Source: Micrococcus sp. 2A
GTDB lineage: Bacteria; Actinomycetota; Actinomycetes; Actinomycetales; Micrococcaceae
Direction of reading: 5' to 3'
NCBI RefSeq assembly: GCF_039519235.1
Contig: NZ_CP154351.1
Location: 434,001-498,000 of the forward strand
DNA: 64,000 nucleotides
In this document: piece after piece, positions 8,934 through 19,374 of the stretch
Numbering within the stretch: the first letter of the stretch is position 1
Layout: every line of letters starts with the position of its first letter
The notes under the pieces: model-generated
What the model was told of the DNA's origin: nothing
Seen by the model: the letters and a program-made list of their open reading frames with translations, nothing else
The model's database searches: none
Translations under genes and position numbers: made by a program

Positions 8934-9800
8934 TTGGCCAGCAGCAGAGCCTCGACGCCGTCGACCGACGCCCGAGCGCGCGCCCGCCGCATGCAGGAGG
9001 AGCAGCAGCGCAGGGACCGCCGCCGCCGCTCCCTCTGGATCTGGGGCGCCGTGCTCGCCGCCGCGCTCGCGGCCGCCCTCGTGGTGGCGCTCGTGGTGAA
9101 CCAGGGCCGCGACGCCGCCGCCGAGGCCGGGCCCCTGCCCGCCGTCGCGAACACCGAGGGCGGCGTGGCCCTCACCTCCACCACCGCGCTCGCCGACGGC
9201 GGGGAGGACGTCGGCGAGGTCAAGGCCGCCGACGTGCAGGTCCCCGAGGGCGCCGGCGGCCAGCCGGAGAGCGTCCCGGGCGCCGAGGCGCCCGCGGACG
9301 GGGAGCCCCACCACGTGGTGGTGTACGCCGACTTCAACTGCGTGCACTGCGCCGAGTTCGAGATGAGCAACGCCGAGCAGCTGAACACGTGGCTCGACGA
9401 GGGCAAGGCGACCGTCGAGTACCGGATCGTCGACTTCCTCAGCACCCCGGGCAACCAGAACTACTCGGCGCGCGCCGCGAACGCCGCGTACTGCGTGGCC
9501 GAGCAGAAGCCCGAGGCCTACAACGCCTTCGTCGAGGGTCTGTTCGCGGCCTACCAGCAGCACGGGGGCAAGGGCATCTCCGACGACGAGCTCGTGGACC
9601 GCGCCGAGGAGCTCGGCGCGGACATCTCCTCCTGCGTGAAGGACGACGCCTACCGGCCCGCCGTGGCGTACGCGACCGCCAAGGCCAAGGCCGCCGGCGT
9701 CGGCGGCACGCCGACCGTCCTCATGGACGGCAAGAACTGGGCCATCGACGGCGCCGAGGACTCCTTCGGCGACTGGGCGTCCGCCAAGATCGAGGGCTGA
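8934..9800 (+). CDS. Membrane-anchored DsbA-family thiol oxidoreductase
   Basis: A 288-residue protein with a short basic cytoplasmic N-terminus, one transmembrane anchor (about residues 34-55) and an extracytoplasmic thioredoxin-like domain. The active-site motif is C136-VH-C139 (DFNCVHCAEF), with a cis-proline loop GGTPTVL and a terminal WASAKIEG helix, as in DsbA-like proteins of Actinobacteria. It probably forms or isomerises disulfides in exported proteins. The TTG start at 8934 is supported by AGGAGGA at 8924-8930; an ATG at 8991 is an alternative that would keep the membrane segment. tRNA-Thr and a secreted protease follow. Confidence 0.85.
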   Translation: MASSRASTPSTDARARARRMQEEQQRRDRRRRSLWIWGAVLAAALAAALVVALVVNQGRDAAAEAGPLPAVANTEGGVALTSTTALADGGEDVGEVKAADVQVPEGAGGQPESVPGAEAPADGEPHHVVVYADFNCVHCAEFEMSNAEQLNTWLDEGKATVEYRIVDFLSTPGNQNYSARAANAAYCVAEQKPEAYNAFVEGLFAAYQQHGGKGISDDELVDRAEELGADISSCVKDDAYRPAVAYATAKAKAAGVGGTPTVLMDGKNWAIDGAEDSFGDWASAKIEG

Positions 9801-9856
9801 TCCCGGTATCCTTCAGGGGGTCGGTGCCGCGCCCGCGCGGACCCGGCCCCCTGCCC

Positions 9857-9930
9857 GCCCCCTTAGCTCAGCTGGCCAGAGCATCTGCCTTGTAAACAGA
9901 GGGTCACCGGTTCGAATCCGGTAGGGGGCT
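9857..9930 (+). tRNA. tRNA-Thr (anticodon TGT)
   Basis: The cloverleaf folds fully: acceptor GCCCCCT/AGGGGGC, D-stem GCTC/GAGC, anticodon loop CTTGTAA with anticodon TGT, and T-stem ACCGG/CCGGT with TTCGAAT loop. The discriminator base is T9930 and CCA is not encoded. The anticodon stem TCTGC/ACAGA has a C31-A39 mismatch next to the loop. A TATCCT box at 9807-9812 is a possible -10. Confidence 0.95.
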
Positions 9931-10059
9931 CGCGACGACCTCTGCATCCGTGCTGGTCAACTCCGCGCGTCGTGCCCTAGTGTGAGCCGCGTCACCCCCG
10001 GTGCCCGATCCCTCGGACTCCACCGCAGGCGGTGGCCCGTCCCCTCGAGGAGCAGCACG

Positions 10060-11997
10060 ATGACGCCCTCTCCCCCCTCCCGCACGCGTCGTCTCGGCGC
10101 CCTGCTCGCCGCCGCCGTCGTGGCCGGCAGCGCCCTCGGCGCCTCGCCGGCCGTCGCCGTCGATGCCGCCCCCGACGCCTCACGCCCCGCGGTCTCCGCC
10201 CCGGCGCGCACGGCCGCGTCCACCGCCGCGGACCCGAACGCGGACGGCTACGACTCCTTCATCGTCACCTACAAGGAGACCGCGTCCGTCTCCCGCCCGA
10301 CGGGCAGGGCCCTCGCGTGGGGCAAGGCGGCGAAGGAGGCGGGCGTGTCCGTGAAGGAGCTGCGCGAGACCGCGCTCGGCTCCCACGTGATCGCCACGGA
10401 CGAGAAGCTCAGCCCCTCCGCGTCCGCCGCGTTCATGGCGGACCTGAAGGCCTCGAGCCTGGTGGAGGCCGTGGAGCCGAACGCCATCATGACCGCGAGC
10501 GGCCTCACCCCCGCCGATCCGTCCTACGGGCAGCAGTGGGGCTTCACCGGGGTGAACGGCATGCGCGTGCCGGGGGCGTGGGACAGCACCACGGGCACCG
10601 GCTCGATCGTCGCCGTGATCGACACCGGCATCACCTCCCATGCGGATCTCAACGCCAACGTGGTGGCCGGCTACGACTTCATCTCCAACACCACCTCCTC
10701 GCGTGACGGCAACGGCCGTGACGCCAACCCCGCCGACGAGGGCGACTGGTACCTCGCCGGCGAGTGCGGCGATCCCAACCCGTCGAACTCCTCCTGGCAC
10801 GGCACGCACGTGGCCGGCACCGTGGCGGCCGCGGCGAACACGGTGGGCGTCGTGGGCGTGGCCCCGAACGCGAAGATCCAGCCGGTGCGCGTGCTGGGCA
10901 AGTGCGGCGGCTCGCTCGCCGACATCGCCGATGCGATCGTGTGGTCCGCGGGCGGCTCCGTGCCCGGCGCCCCCCTGAACGCCACCCCGGCCGACGTGAT
11001 CAACATGTCCCTCGGCGGCTCCGGCACCTGCGGGACCACCTACCAGAACGCCATCAACGCGGCCGTGGGTCGCGGGGTGCCCGTCGTCGTGGCCGCCGGC
11101 AACGAGAACCAGCCTGCCGCCAACGCCCGCCCCGCCAACTGCCAGAACACCATCACCGTGGCCGCGTCCGACTCCTCCGGCCGCCGCTCCTCCTTCTCCA
11201 ACTACGGCAGCGCCGTGGACGTGACGGCGCCGGGCAGCTCCATCATCTCCACGGTCAACACGGGCACCACCCGGCCGTCCGGCGCGGGCTACGCCTCCTA
11301 CAACGGCACCTCGATGGCCACCCCGCACGTGGCGGGCCTGACCGCGCTCATGCTCACGAAGCAGCCCGGCCTGACCCCGGCACAGGTCGAGTCCACCCTG
11401 AAGTCGACCGCCCGCGCCATGCCCGTGACCTGCTCCGAGGGCTGCGGCGCCGGCCTGGCCGACGCCACCGCGGCCGTCGCCGCCGTCGGCGGGACGGCGC
11501 CGACCGACCCGACTGCTCCCGTGGAGCCGGCCCCCGCGCCCTCCGGCAACCTGCTGGTGAACCCGGGCTTCGAGTCGGGGGCCACCGGCTGGAGCGGCAC
11601 CGGCCGGTCGCGGTACGAGTCCGTCTCCCCGCACTCGGGGGTCTACCACGGCGTGCTCAACAACCTCGGCTACGCGAACACCGCGACCCTCTCGCAGACC
11701 GTGGCCGTGCCCGCCGGCACGACCACGACGCTGTCCTACTGGGTGCGCGTCGACTCGGCCGAGACCAGCTCGTCCACCGCGTACGACAAGCTGTCCGTGC
11801 AGGTCCGCGACGGCGCATACGGCACGTACACCCTCAAGACCCACTCCAACGTGGAGAAGGGTCGCGGCTGGGTGCAGCACACCGTGGACGTCTCCCGCTT
11901 CGCGGGCAGGACGGTGACCCTGCAGTTCCGGGGCGTGGAGGACTCGTCCGCCTGGACGGCCTTCAGCCTCGACGACCTCGCGCTCTCCGCGAAGTGA
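10060..11997 (+). CDS. Secreted subtilisin-like serine protease (S8 family)
   Basis: A 645-residue preproprotease. It has a signal peptide (basic TRR, hydrophobic LGALLAAAVVAGSALG, ASPAVA cleavage region), an inhibitor-I9-type propeptide (about residues 60-150), an S8 catalytic domain and a C-terminal beta-sandwich domain that begins NLLVNPGFESG and resembles carbohydrate-binding or CARDB-like modules. The catalytic triad is D188 (AVIDTGI), H247 (WHGTHVAG) and S418 (GTSMATPHVAG), the proteinase K/aqualysin arrangement. The ATG at 10060 is preceded by GAGGAG with 7 nt spacing and gives a proper signal peptide; an upstream GTG at 9982 does not. A TAGTGT box at 9978-9983 is a likely -10. It is probably an extracellular scavenging protease. 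Confidence 0.93.
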   Translation: MTPSPPSRTRRLGALLAAAVVAGSALGASPAVAVDAAPDASRPAVSAPARTAASTAADPNADGYDSFIVTYKETASVSRPTGRALAWGKAAKEAGVSVKELRETALGSHVIATDEKLSPSASAAFMADLKASSLVEAVEPNAIMTASGLTPADPSYGQQWGFTGVNGMRVPGAWDSTTGTGSIVAVIDTGITSHADLNANVVAGYDFISNTTSSRDGNGRDANPADEGDWYLAGECGDPNPSNSSWHGTHVAGTVAAAANTVGVVGVAPNAKIQPVRVLGKCGGSLADIADAIVWSAGGSVPGAPLNATPADVINMSLGGSGTCGTTYQNAINAAVGRGVPVVVAAGNENQPAANARPANCQNTITVAASDSSGRRSSFSNYGSAVDVTAPGSSIISTVNTGTTRPSGAGYASYNGTSMATPHVAGLTALMLTKQPGLTPAQVESTLKSTARAMPVTCSEGCGAGLADATAAVAAVGGTAPTDPTAPVEPAPAPSGNLLVNPGFESGATGWSGTGRSRYESVSPHSGVYHGVLNNLGYANTATLSQTVAVPAGTTTTLSYWVRVDSAETSSSTAYDKLSVQVRDGAYGTYTLKTHSNVEKGRGWVQHTVDVSRFAGRTVTLQFRGVEDSSAWTAFSLDDLALSAK

Positions 11998-12043
11998 GGC
12001 GAGCGGCAGGAGGGCCGGCCGGCCCTCCCGCCGTCGCGCGGAC

Positions 12044-12072
12044 TTGCCCCCGCCGGGGGGATCCGGTAGAGT
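12044..12072 (+). promoter_or_regulatory. Promoter of tRNA-Val
   Basis: TTGCCC (12044-12049) and TAGAGT (12067-12072) are separated by 17 bp, a canonical sigma-70-type arrangement. Transcription would start about 37 nt before the tRNA. This is one of the best-defined -35/-10 pairs in the window. Confidence 0.7.
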
Positions 12073-12115
12073 TCTGCGAGTTGTCCGGTCCGCCACGGCG
12101 GAACGGGACGCGCGC

Positions 12116-12189
12116 GGATCTTTAGCTCAGTTGGTTAGAGCGTTCGCTTCACACGCGAGAGGTCGCTGGTTCGAGTCCAGTAAGATCCA
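12116..12189 (+). tRNA. tRNA-Val (anticodon CAC)
   Basis: A complete cloverleaf: acceptor GGATCTT/AAGATCC, D-stem GCTC/GAGC, anticodon stem TTCGC/GCGAG around TTCACAC with anticodon CAC, and T-stem GCTGG/CCAGT. The discriminator is A12189 and CCA is not encoded. It reads the GTG valine codon, abundant in this genome. Confidence 0.96.
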
Positions 12190-12190
12190 C

Positions 12191-12226
12191 CGCAGCGGGG
12201 CCCTCCTTCGGGAGGGCCCTTCTGCG
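12191..12226 (+). terminator. Intrinsic terminator of tRNA-Val
   Basis: Perfect arms at 12198-12206 and 12211-12219 close a TTCG tetraloop, extended by an outer CGCAG/CTGCG pairing (12191-12195 with 12222-12226). A short TT follows the inner stem. Its position directly after the tRNA supports the call. Confidence 0.85.
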
Positions 12227-12315
12227 TGCCCGAAGGTGCGTCCGGCGTGATTGGATGTCACCGGCGACCAGCCGCGATCGAGGAGCAGCCAGGCGCAGAG
12301 CGCAGGAAGGACACG

Positions 12316-14214
12316 GTGGACGGCGTGGACCCGGACGGCCCCCAGGAGGCGGAGCGCTTCGACCCGCGCATCCCCGAGCCCGCCGCGGAGCCCACCCTGA
12401 TCCCCGTGATCCGCCCCGCGGCCGCCGCGGAGTCCCCCGGGCGGCCGGCGCCCCCGGTGATGCTCAGCCCGGACTCGGCGGTGGACCTGGACCCGCTGCT
12501 GCTGGACGAGGACGCCGTCAACGAGACCGGGCTCGCGGCAGACCCCGGCCTGCACCCGGACCAGGGCGTCGTCCAGGCGGACGGGGCGGAGGACGCCACT
12601 CCCACCCCGGCCGCCGACTCGCCCCTGACCGAGCCGCCGCTCTCGGAGCAGGTGCCCACCTCGGTGCTCTCCCCGGCGGACGCCGACGGCGCCCTGCCCG
12701 CGCCGGCCGTGATCCCCGAACCGGACGTCACCGTCCCGGACCCGGTGGTTCCGCACGGCCCGCCGGAGAAGAAGGGCCGGCGCCGAGGGCGGCGGGGGCG
12801 CCAGGACCGCGCCGTGTTCGAGGAGGCCCTGCCCACGCAGACCCTCGCCATGGTGGAGCGTCTGCAGAGCTCGCCGTACGGGCGCAGGATGCGCTCCACC
12901 CTCCAGCAGCGCAGGGACGTCGAGCACCATTCCGTCGAGGCGCGGACCACCCTGGACTTCGCCCTCAAGCTGGGGGAGACGATGTTCAGCTTCGGGGCCA
13001 CCTCGCTGGACGTGGAGACCTCGATCATCGTGGTGACCCAGGCCTACGGCATCCAGGAGACCGAGGTGGACCTGACCAACCAGGCCATCTCCCTCAACTA
13101 CGCGCCCGACTCCTCCCGCGGCGAGGTGCCGTACACGCTGCAGCGCGTGGTGCGCTCCTCGTCCACGCACTTCGACGGCCTCGTGGCCGTCCACCGGCTC
13201 GTGGAGCAGATCTCCGAGGGGAAGGTCGAGCGCTCCGAGGCGCAGCGCCGTCTCGTGGAGATCCGCCACCGGCCCAAGCCGTTCCCGCCCTTCTTCGAGG
13301 TCCTGTTCGCGGGCGTGTTCGCGGGCTGCTTCGTCCCGTTCATCGGCGGCTCCTGGGAGGGCGCTCTGCTGGGCATGGTCTCCACGTGGCTGGTGTTCTG
13401 GCTCAAGGTCCAGGCGGACAGGGCCCGCTTCCCCGAGATCTTCTCCGCCATGTTCGCCGCCTTCCTCGCCACGGTCATCGCCCTGGTGGCGTTCGCCCTC
13501 CGGGTGCCCGTCAACCCCGCCGTGGTGACCGCGGGCGGCATCATGATGCTCCTGCCGACGGTGCGGTTCGTGACGGCCACCCAGGACGCGATCAACGGGT
13601 TCCCCGTCACGGCCGCCGGCCGCTTCATCTCCGCCCTGCTCGTCTACGCGGGGATCATGGGAGGGATCATGCTCGCGGTGGGGGTGGCGGAGATGGTCGG
13701 GCTGCCGCCGCTGGACCTCGCCGAGACCTCGCAGGAGAGCCACCCGTTCCTGCTCCTGCTGGCCCTCGTGGCGGTGGCGTCCATGTCCGACGCGGTGGTG
13801 GAGCAGAACCGCAGTCGTGCCATCCTCGCGAGCGGGGCGGTCTCCGCGGTGGGCTACCTCGTCTTCACGGCGGTCACCGCGGCGGGCACGAGCGGTCGGC
13901 TCGCCCCGGCGATCGCGGCGGCCGCGATCGGCTTCACGGCGCGGATCGTGGCGGAGCGGATCGGTGCTCCCGCCCTCGTGGTCGCGCTGCCCAGCGTGCT
14001 CTTCCTGCTCCCCGGCCTGACCATCTTCCGCTCCCTCTACGGATTCACCGTGGAGTCCCAGTCGGAGATGCTCGGGATCGTCGGGATCGTCGACGCGATC
14101 GTCATCGTCGCCGCGATCGCCGCCGGCGTGGCCCTGGGCAACACGGTGGCCAAGCCCGTCACGGACCGCCTGCGGGACTCCTCGCCCCGCGCGCTGCCGC
14201 CACGCCTGCGCTGA
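12316..14214 (+). CDS. thrE: Threonine/serine exporter (ThrE family)
   Basis: A predicted 632-residue inner-membrane protein. The ThrE domain begins near residue 200 (HHSVEARTTLDFALKLGE, FGATSLDVET, YAPDSSRGEVPYTLQR), followed by about ten hydrophobic segments starting with FFEVLFAGVFAGCFVPFIGG. ThrE of Corynebacterium exports threonine and serine. The first 150 or so residues are a Pro/Ala/Asp-rich, probably disordered cytoplasmic extension ending in a basic patch (KKGRRRGRRGR). The GTG at 12316 is chosen because AGGAAGGA lies 4 nt upstream; an in-frame GTG at 12226 would overlap the tRNA terminator. Substrate specificity is inferred from the family only. Confidence 0.85.
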   Translation: MDGVDPDGPQEAERFDPRIPEPAAEPTLIPVIRPAAAAESPGRPAPPVMLSPDSAVDLDPLLLDEDAVNETGLAADPGLHPDQGVVQADGAEDATPTPAADSPLTEPPLSEQVPTSVLSPADADGALPAPAVIPEPDVTVPDPVVPHGPPEKKGRRRGRRGRQDRAVFEEALPTQTLAMVERLQSSPYGRRMRSTLQQRRDVEHHSVEARTTLDFALKLGETMFSFGATSLDVETSIIVVTQAYGIQETEVDLTNQAISLNYAPDSSRGEVPYTLQRVVRSSSTHFDGLVAVHRLVEQISEGKVERSEAQRRLVEIRHRPKPFPPFFEVLFAGVFAGCFVPFIGGSWEGALLGMVSTWLVFWLKVQADRARFPEIFSAMFAAFLATVIALVAFALRVPVNPAVVTAGGIMMLLPTVRFVTATQDAINGFPVTAAGRFISALLVYAGIMGGIMLAVGVAEMVGLPPLDLAETSQESHPFLLLLALVAVASMSDAVVEQNRSRAILASGAVSAVGYLVFTAVTAAGTSGRLAPAIAAAAIGFTARIVAERIGAPALVVALPSVLFLLPGLTIFRSLYGFTVESQSEMLGIVGIVDAIVIVAAIAAGVALGNTVAKPVTDRLRDSSPRALPPRLR

Positions 14215-14253
14215 CGGGACCCGCCCGGCGTCGTCGGGGCGGGCGGGACCGAC

Positions 14254-14931
14254 TCAGGCCGGGAGGCGCCAGTCCACCGGCTCCGCGCCCGCCTCGGCGA
14301 GGAGGGCGTTGACCCGGCTGAACGGCCGCGAGCCGAAGAAGCCCCGCTGCGCGCTCAGGGGGGAGGGGTGCGGGGACTCCACGACGCCGCACCCCGCCTC
14401 GCGCAGCACCGGAGCCATGCGCCGGGCATCGGCGCCCCACAGCAGGCCCACGAGGGGGGTGCCGCGCCCTGCCAGCGCCCGCACGGCGGCCTCGGTGATC
14501 TGCTCCCAGCCCATCCCGCGGTGGCTCGCCGGCGCGCCCGCGCGCACCGTGAGGACGCGGTTGAGCAGGAGCACCCCCTGGTCCGTCCAGGCGGTCAGGT
14601 CGCCGTGCTCGGGCGGCGTGACGCCGACGTCGTCGTGGAGCTCCCGGTAGATGTTGGCCAGGGAGCGCGGCAGCGGACGCACACGGCGGTCCACCGCGAA
14701 GCACATCCCGATCGGGTGTCCCGGCGTCGGGTAGGGGTCCTGGCCCAGCACCAGCACGCGCACGTCGTCGAAGGGCTGGCGGAAGGCTCGGAGGATGTCC
14801 TCCGGTGCGGGCAGGACGTGCTCGCCGGCGTCGCGGCGCGCGCGCAGGGCGGCGCCGACGTGCTCGAAGGCGTCCGACTGCGCGGCCAGCGCCCTCTCCC
14901 ATCCGGGGTCCAGGGGTGCGAGGAGATCCAT
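14254..14931 (-). CDS. ung: Uracil-DNA glycosylase
   Basis: A 225-residue family 1 uracil-DNA glycosylase that excises uracil from DNA and starts base-excision repair. The water-activating aspartate is D65 in GQDPYP, followed by [26 protein letters not shown] and the leucine-loop motif HPSPLSA near the C-terminus. All the characteristic motifs of the family are present at normal length. The ATG has no Shine-Dalgarno but a TACGCT box (14943-14938 on the minus strand) lies 6 nt upstream, so the mRNA is probably leaderless. It is divergent from the DUF3263 gene, with 53 bp between starts. Confidence 0.97.
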   Translation of the reverse strand: MDLLAPLDPGWERALAAQSDAFEHVGAALRARRDAGEHVLPAPEDILRAFRQPFDDVRVLVLGQDPYPTPGHPIGMCFAVDRRVRPLPRSLANIYRELHDDVGVTPPEHGDLTAWTDQGVLLLNRVLTVRAGAPASHRGMGWEQITEAAVRALAGRGTPLVGLLWGADARRMAPVLREAGCGVVESPHPSPLSAQRGFFGSRPFSRVNALLAEAGAEPVDWRLPA

Positions 14932-14937
14932 GCTCCG

Positions 14938-14977
14938 AGCGTATCCGCGCGCCGACGGCCGCGACGGTCACTACAGT
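14938..14977. promoter_or_regulatory. Divergent leaderless promoters of ung and the DUF3263 gene
   Basis: The 53 bp between the two starts hold a minus-strand -10 TACGCT (14943-14938), 6 nt before the ung ATG, and a plus-strand -10 TACAGT (14972-14977), 7 nt before the ATG at 14985. With this spacing each transcript should begin at or within a base or two of its start codon. Confidence 0.65.
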
Positions 14978-14984
14978 GGCCGTC

Positions 14985-15323
14985 ATGCCTCAGCCGGATC
15001 TCCGCCCCGACGACGCCGCCGCGCGCGCCTCCCGCGCGCCCCTCGGCGGTCTCACGGAGCAGGAACGGGCCGTCCTCGACCTCGAGGCCGCGACCTGGCG
15101 GCACACCGGCGCGAAGGACCACGCGATCCGGGAGCGCCTCGGACTGGCGCCGACCGCCTACTATCAGGTGTTGAACGGACTGCTGGATCGCGAGGCCGCC
15201 CTGGCCTACCGCCCCCTCCTCGTCCGTCGCCTGCTGCGCACGCGCGGCACCCGGCGACGGGCGATCAGGAGGCCCGTGACTCCCTCGTCCACCGCTCCCG
15301 CTTCCCCCCGCCAGGAGAACTGA
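14985..15323 (+). CDS. DUF3263 family protein
   Basis: A 112-residue protein with the DUF3263 core: an acidic helix (LTEQERAVLDLEAATWRH), AKDHAIRERLG, and a YYQVLNGLLDREAAL segment that looks like a helix-turn-helix recognition region. This suggests DNA binding, although no member's role is firmly known to me. Immediate downstream linkage to a LytR_C protein (3 nt gap) matches the Rv0430-Rv0431 pair of Mycobacterium tuberculosis. The ATG is chosen for its position 7 nt after the TACAGT box. Confidence 0.85.
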   Translation: MPQPDLRPDDAAARASRAPLGGLTEQERAVLDLEAATWRHTGAKDHAIRERLGLAPTAYYQVLNGLLDREAALAYRPLLVRRLLRTRGTRRRAIRRPVTPSSTAPASPRQEN

Positions 15324-15326
15324 CCG

Positions 15327-16331
15327 ATGGCATACCGGCCCGACCGCTTCGACGACGTCCCCGAGTACACCGACCAGCGCGGCGCGCACCGCGCGTCCTT
15401 CGCACCGGCCGCCGCCGGCGCCACCGCCGCGTCCAGCGGCGCAGGCGGGGGCGCTCTCCGCCCGCTGCTGCTGCTCGCCGGGCTCGTGCTGCTCGCGGGC
15501 CTGTTCCTGGGTGTGATCCTGCCGTGGCTCACCGGCGGGGACGACCGCCCGACGGCCGGCGCGGCGGACTCCTCGTCCTCCTCGGCGCCCACGGACAGCA
15601 CGACCGAGGCCCCGGCCTCCTCCTCCGAGGCCGCCGCGTCCTCGACCGAGCCTGCCCCGCCCTCCGCGACCACGGACGCGTCGAGCACCGGGCCCGCCCC
15701 GGCCGCCGAGTCCTCCCGTGCCGCGCAGGAGTCCGCCGCCCAGGCGTCCCGTGACGCGGAGGCCTCCCGCGCCGCCGAGCAGTCCTCCGCTGCCGCGCAG
15801 GCCGCCGAGTCCTCCCGTGCCGCGCAGGAGTCCGCCGCCCAGGCGTCCCGTGACGCGGAGGCCTCCCGCTCCGCCGCCGCGTCGGCCGAGGCCGCCCGCG
15901 CCGCCGAGGCATCGCGCTCCCAGGCTGCCGAGGCATCGCGTTCCCAGGCTGCCGAGGCATCGCGCTCCCAGGCTGCCGAGGCCTCCCGCTCGCAGGCCGC
16001 CGAGGCGTCGCGCTCGCAGGCCGCCGAGGCGTCCCGCAAGGCCGAGGCCTCCCGTGCCGCCGCAGCGGCGAAGAGCACCCGTGTGACGGTGTACAACGCA
16101 ACCCGCATCAACCGCCTGGCCGCCCGCAACGCGCAGGAGCTCAAGAACGCCGGCTTCACGTCGGTGTCCGCCCAGAACTGGAGCGGCCCCCGCGTGGGCG
16201 CCTCCACCGTGATGTACAACCGCTCCGGGGACAAGGCCGCCGCCGAGGCCGTCGGCCGCGAGCTGGGCCTCCCCGTCGTCCAGAGCCCGAACCTGCAGGT
16301 CGACGGCGTCGCCGTCGTCGTCACCGGCTGA
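15327..16331 (+). CDS. VirR-like membrane protein with Ala/Ser/Glu/Arg repeats and LytR_C domain
   Basis: A 334-residue protein with a short cytoplasmic N-terminus, one membrane span (about residues 45-68), a long Ser/Ala/Glu/Arg-rich stalk (about 75-250) and a C-terminal LytR_C domain (RVTVYNATRINRLA to the end). The stalk contains five exact eight-residue units (EASRSQAA). Topology, domain and neighbour resemble VirR (Rv0431), linked to envelope remodelling and vesicle release in mycobacteria. A role at the cell wall is therefore inferred. The ATG lies 3 nt after the DUF3263 stop, with AGGAGA overlapping the end of that gene, so the two are co-translated. Confidence 0.8.
   Translation: MAYRPDRFDDVPEYTDQRGAHRASFAPAAAGATAASSGAGGGALRPLLLLAGLVLLAGLFLGVILPWLTGGDDRPTAGAADSSSSSAPTDSTTEAPASSSEAAASSTEPAPPSATTDASSTGPAPAAESSRAAQESAAQASRDAEASRAAEQSSAAAQAAESSRAAQESAAQASRDAEASRSAAASAEAARAAEASRSQAAEASRSQAAEASRSQAAEASRSQAAEASRSQAAEASRKAEASRAAAAAKSTRVTVYNATRINRLAARNAQELKNAGFTSVSAQNWSGPRVGASTVMYNRSGDKAAAEAVGRELGLPVVQSPNLQVDGVAVVVTG
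15701..15869 (+). repeat. 70-bp direct repeat within the VirR-like gene
   Basis: The segments 15701-15770 and 15800-15869 appear identical and are offset by 99 bp (33 codons). They encode the same stalk peptide beginning AAESSRAAQESAAQASRD. An in-frame duplication in the low-complexity stalk is the simplest explanation. Confidence 0.85.
15903..16041 (+). repeat. 24-bp tandem repeat within the VirR-like gene
   Basis: Five consecutive 24-bp units start at 15903, 15927, 15951, 15975 and 15999, followed by a partial sixth. Each encodes the octad AEASRSQA. The first three are almost identical at DNA level and the later two differ at synonymous positions. Such an array could vary in copy number between strains without breaking the frame. 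Confidence 0.9.
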
Positions 16332-16361
16332 CCCCGTCGGCGGCGCGTCCGCCGACGCTGT

Positions 16362-16412
16362 GCGACCCCCGTGGGCGCCACCCCCTGAGGGGACGGCGCC
16401 CACGGGGGTCGC
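16362..16412. terminator. Hairpin terminator after the VirR-like gene
   Basis: Perfect 18-nt arms (16362-16379 and 16395-16412) enclose a loop that contains a smaller CCCC/GGGG hairpin. A second, weaker stem (GTCGGCGG/CCGCCGAC) sits just upstream around 16337-16356. No T-tract follows. It separates the DUF3263/VirR-like operon from the heat-shock promoter of groEL. Confidence 0.7.
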
Positions 16413-16485
16413 GTGCATCCGGACCCGCGCGCCGTCCTCGTGTCGTCCGCCCGGTGCGGATGCGGGCGGACGACGCCCCAGCCTT

Positions 16486-18314
<1,829 letters not shown>

Positions 18315-18355
18315 CCACCCGCTGAGCCCGCCCGGTCCTCCCGGGCGCCCAGCAC

Positions 18356-18394
18356 GCGAGGCCCGTCTTCCCGATCCGGGGAGGCGGGCCTCGC
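18356..18394. terminator. Bidirectional terminator between groEL and the HD-domain gene
   Basis: Outer arms GCGAGGCCCG (18356-18365) and CGGGCCTCGC (18385-18394) are perfect complements, with an inner partly paired TTCCC/GGGGA segment. It lies between two convergent stop codons and serves both strands. Confidence 0.75.
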
Positions 18395-18403
18395 CGTGTC
18401 GGC

Positions 18404-19336
18404 TCAGGAGCGCAGGGCCTCCAGCTCGCGGCGCAGGTTCAGACGCGCCGGCTGCTCCCAGCGGGCGCGGCCGGTGGCGGTGGCGTAGAGGTGCTCGGCG
18501 GAGAGCAGGTGCTGGAGGACGGCAGCCCTCCCGGTGCGCCAGTGCGCGTCAGCGACGTGCGCGAAGTCCGCGCGCACGGCCTCGACGTAGCCGTCATACC
18601 CCTGGGGGGAGCTGCCGAGCACCGCGAGGTCCGCGTCGCTCAGAGCAGCCCCGGCGGGGTCGCCCGGGGCTGGGCGGTGGTCCACGGTGAGCAGCACGAG
18701 CCGCTCGACTTCGGCGACGAGGGCGGTGGGCACCCGCAGCCGCGGATCGCCGAGCAGGTGGAGGGCGAGCTCGGCCGAGTCCGCCTCGTCCTGGCCGGGG
18801 TCGGCCGTCTGGTCCGCCGCGTAGACGGCGTCGTGGAACCAGGCCGCCAGACGCACGGCGCGGGGGTCCGCGCCGAGGTCCTCACCAGCGGCGTCGAGCT
18901 CGTCCAGCGCCTCGAGCACGGCGAGCAGGTGCGCGGGGGAGTGGTAGTGGCGGTGCTCCTCGGCCCACCGCGTCAGCAGCTCCTGACCCGTCGCGAGCAC
19001 CGCGTCCGGGTGGGCACCGGCCCCCGCGAAGAGCCGCTCCCAACGGCGGCGCAGCACCGGGGCGATCCGCGCCGGCCGGCGTCGGGCCGGAACGCGCAGG
19101 CCCGATCGGACGAGGCGCCGGACCAGCTCCGCGCCGCTGACCTCCTCCGCCCCTGCCGCCACGAGGTCCGCGTGGCGGTGCGCAGGCACGTCGTAGTGGT
19201 CCAGGTCGAAGGCGCGCGGGCTGAGGCCAGCCGTCCGCGCGAAGGCGTGCAGCTCCTCGAGGGAGGCGTCCGAGACGAGGTGCGAGAACACCGTGCCGTG
19301 CGCGGGCCAGACGGGTGGGTCGATGAGCACGCTCAT
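18404..19336 (-). CDS. DUF4031 domain fused to an HD-family phosphohydrolase
   Basis: A 310-residue two-domain protein. Residues 1 to about 95 (SVLIDPPVWPAHGTVFSHLV, DHYDVPAHRHADLV, SGAELVRRLV) match DUF4031, a small domain of unknown function. The rest is a predicted metal-dependent HD phosphohydrolase: HYHSPAHLLAVL, then AAWFHDAVY carrying the HD dyad, and a later D in LSDADLAVLG. HD proteins of this type hydrolyse nucleotides or phosphoesters; the substrate is unknown. The ATG MSVLIDPP is chosen because a TAGAGT box (19349-19344) lies 7 nt upstream. Confidence 0.78.
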   Translation of the reverse strand: MSVLIDPPVWPAHGTVFSHLVSDASLEELHAFARTAGLSPRAFDLDHYDVPAHRHADLVAAGAEEVSGAELVRRLVRSGLRVPARRRPARIAPVLRRRWERLFAGAGAHPDAVLATGQELLTRWAEEHRHYHSPAHLLAVLEALDELDAAGEDLGADPRAVRLAAWFHDAVYAADQTADPGQDEADSAELALHLLGDPRLRVPTALVAEVERLVLLTVDHRPAPGDPAGAALSDADLAVLGSSPQGYDGYVEAVRADFAHVADAHWRTGRAAVLQHLLSAEHLYATATGRARWEQPARLNLRRELEALRS

Positions 19337-19374
19337 GACCGCCACTCTAGGCCGCGCGCGGCACGGGCCCCGGA

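Noticed and set aside
9857-12226. tRNA-flanked integration site or genomic island
   Set aside because: No integrase, no duplicated tRNA 3' end and no compositional change. The gene between the tRNAs is an ordinary secreted protease.
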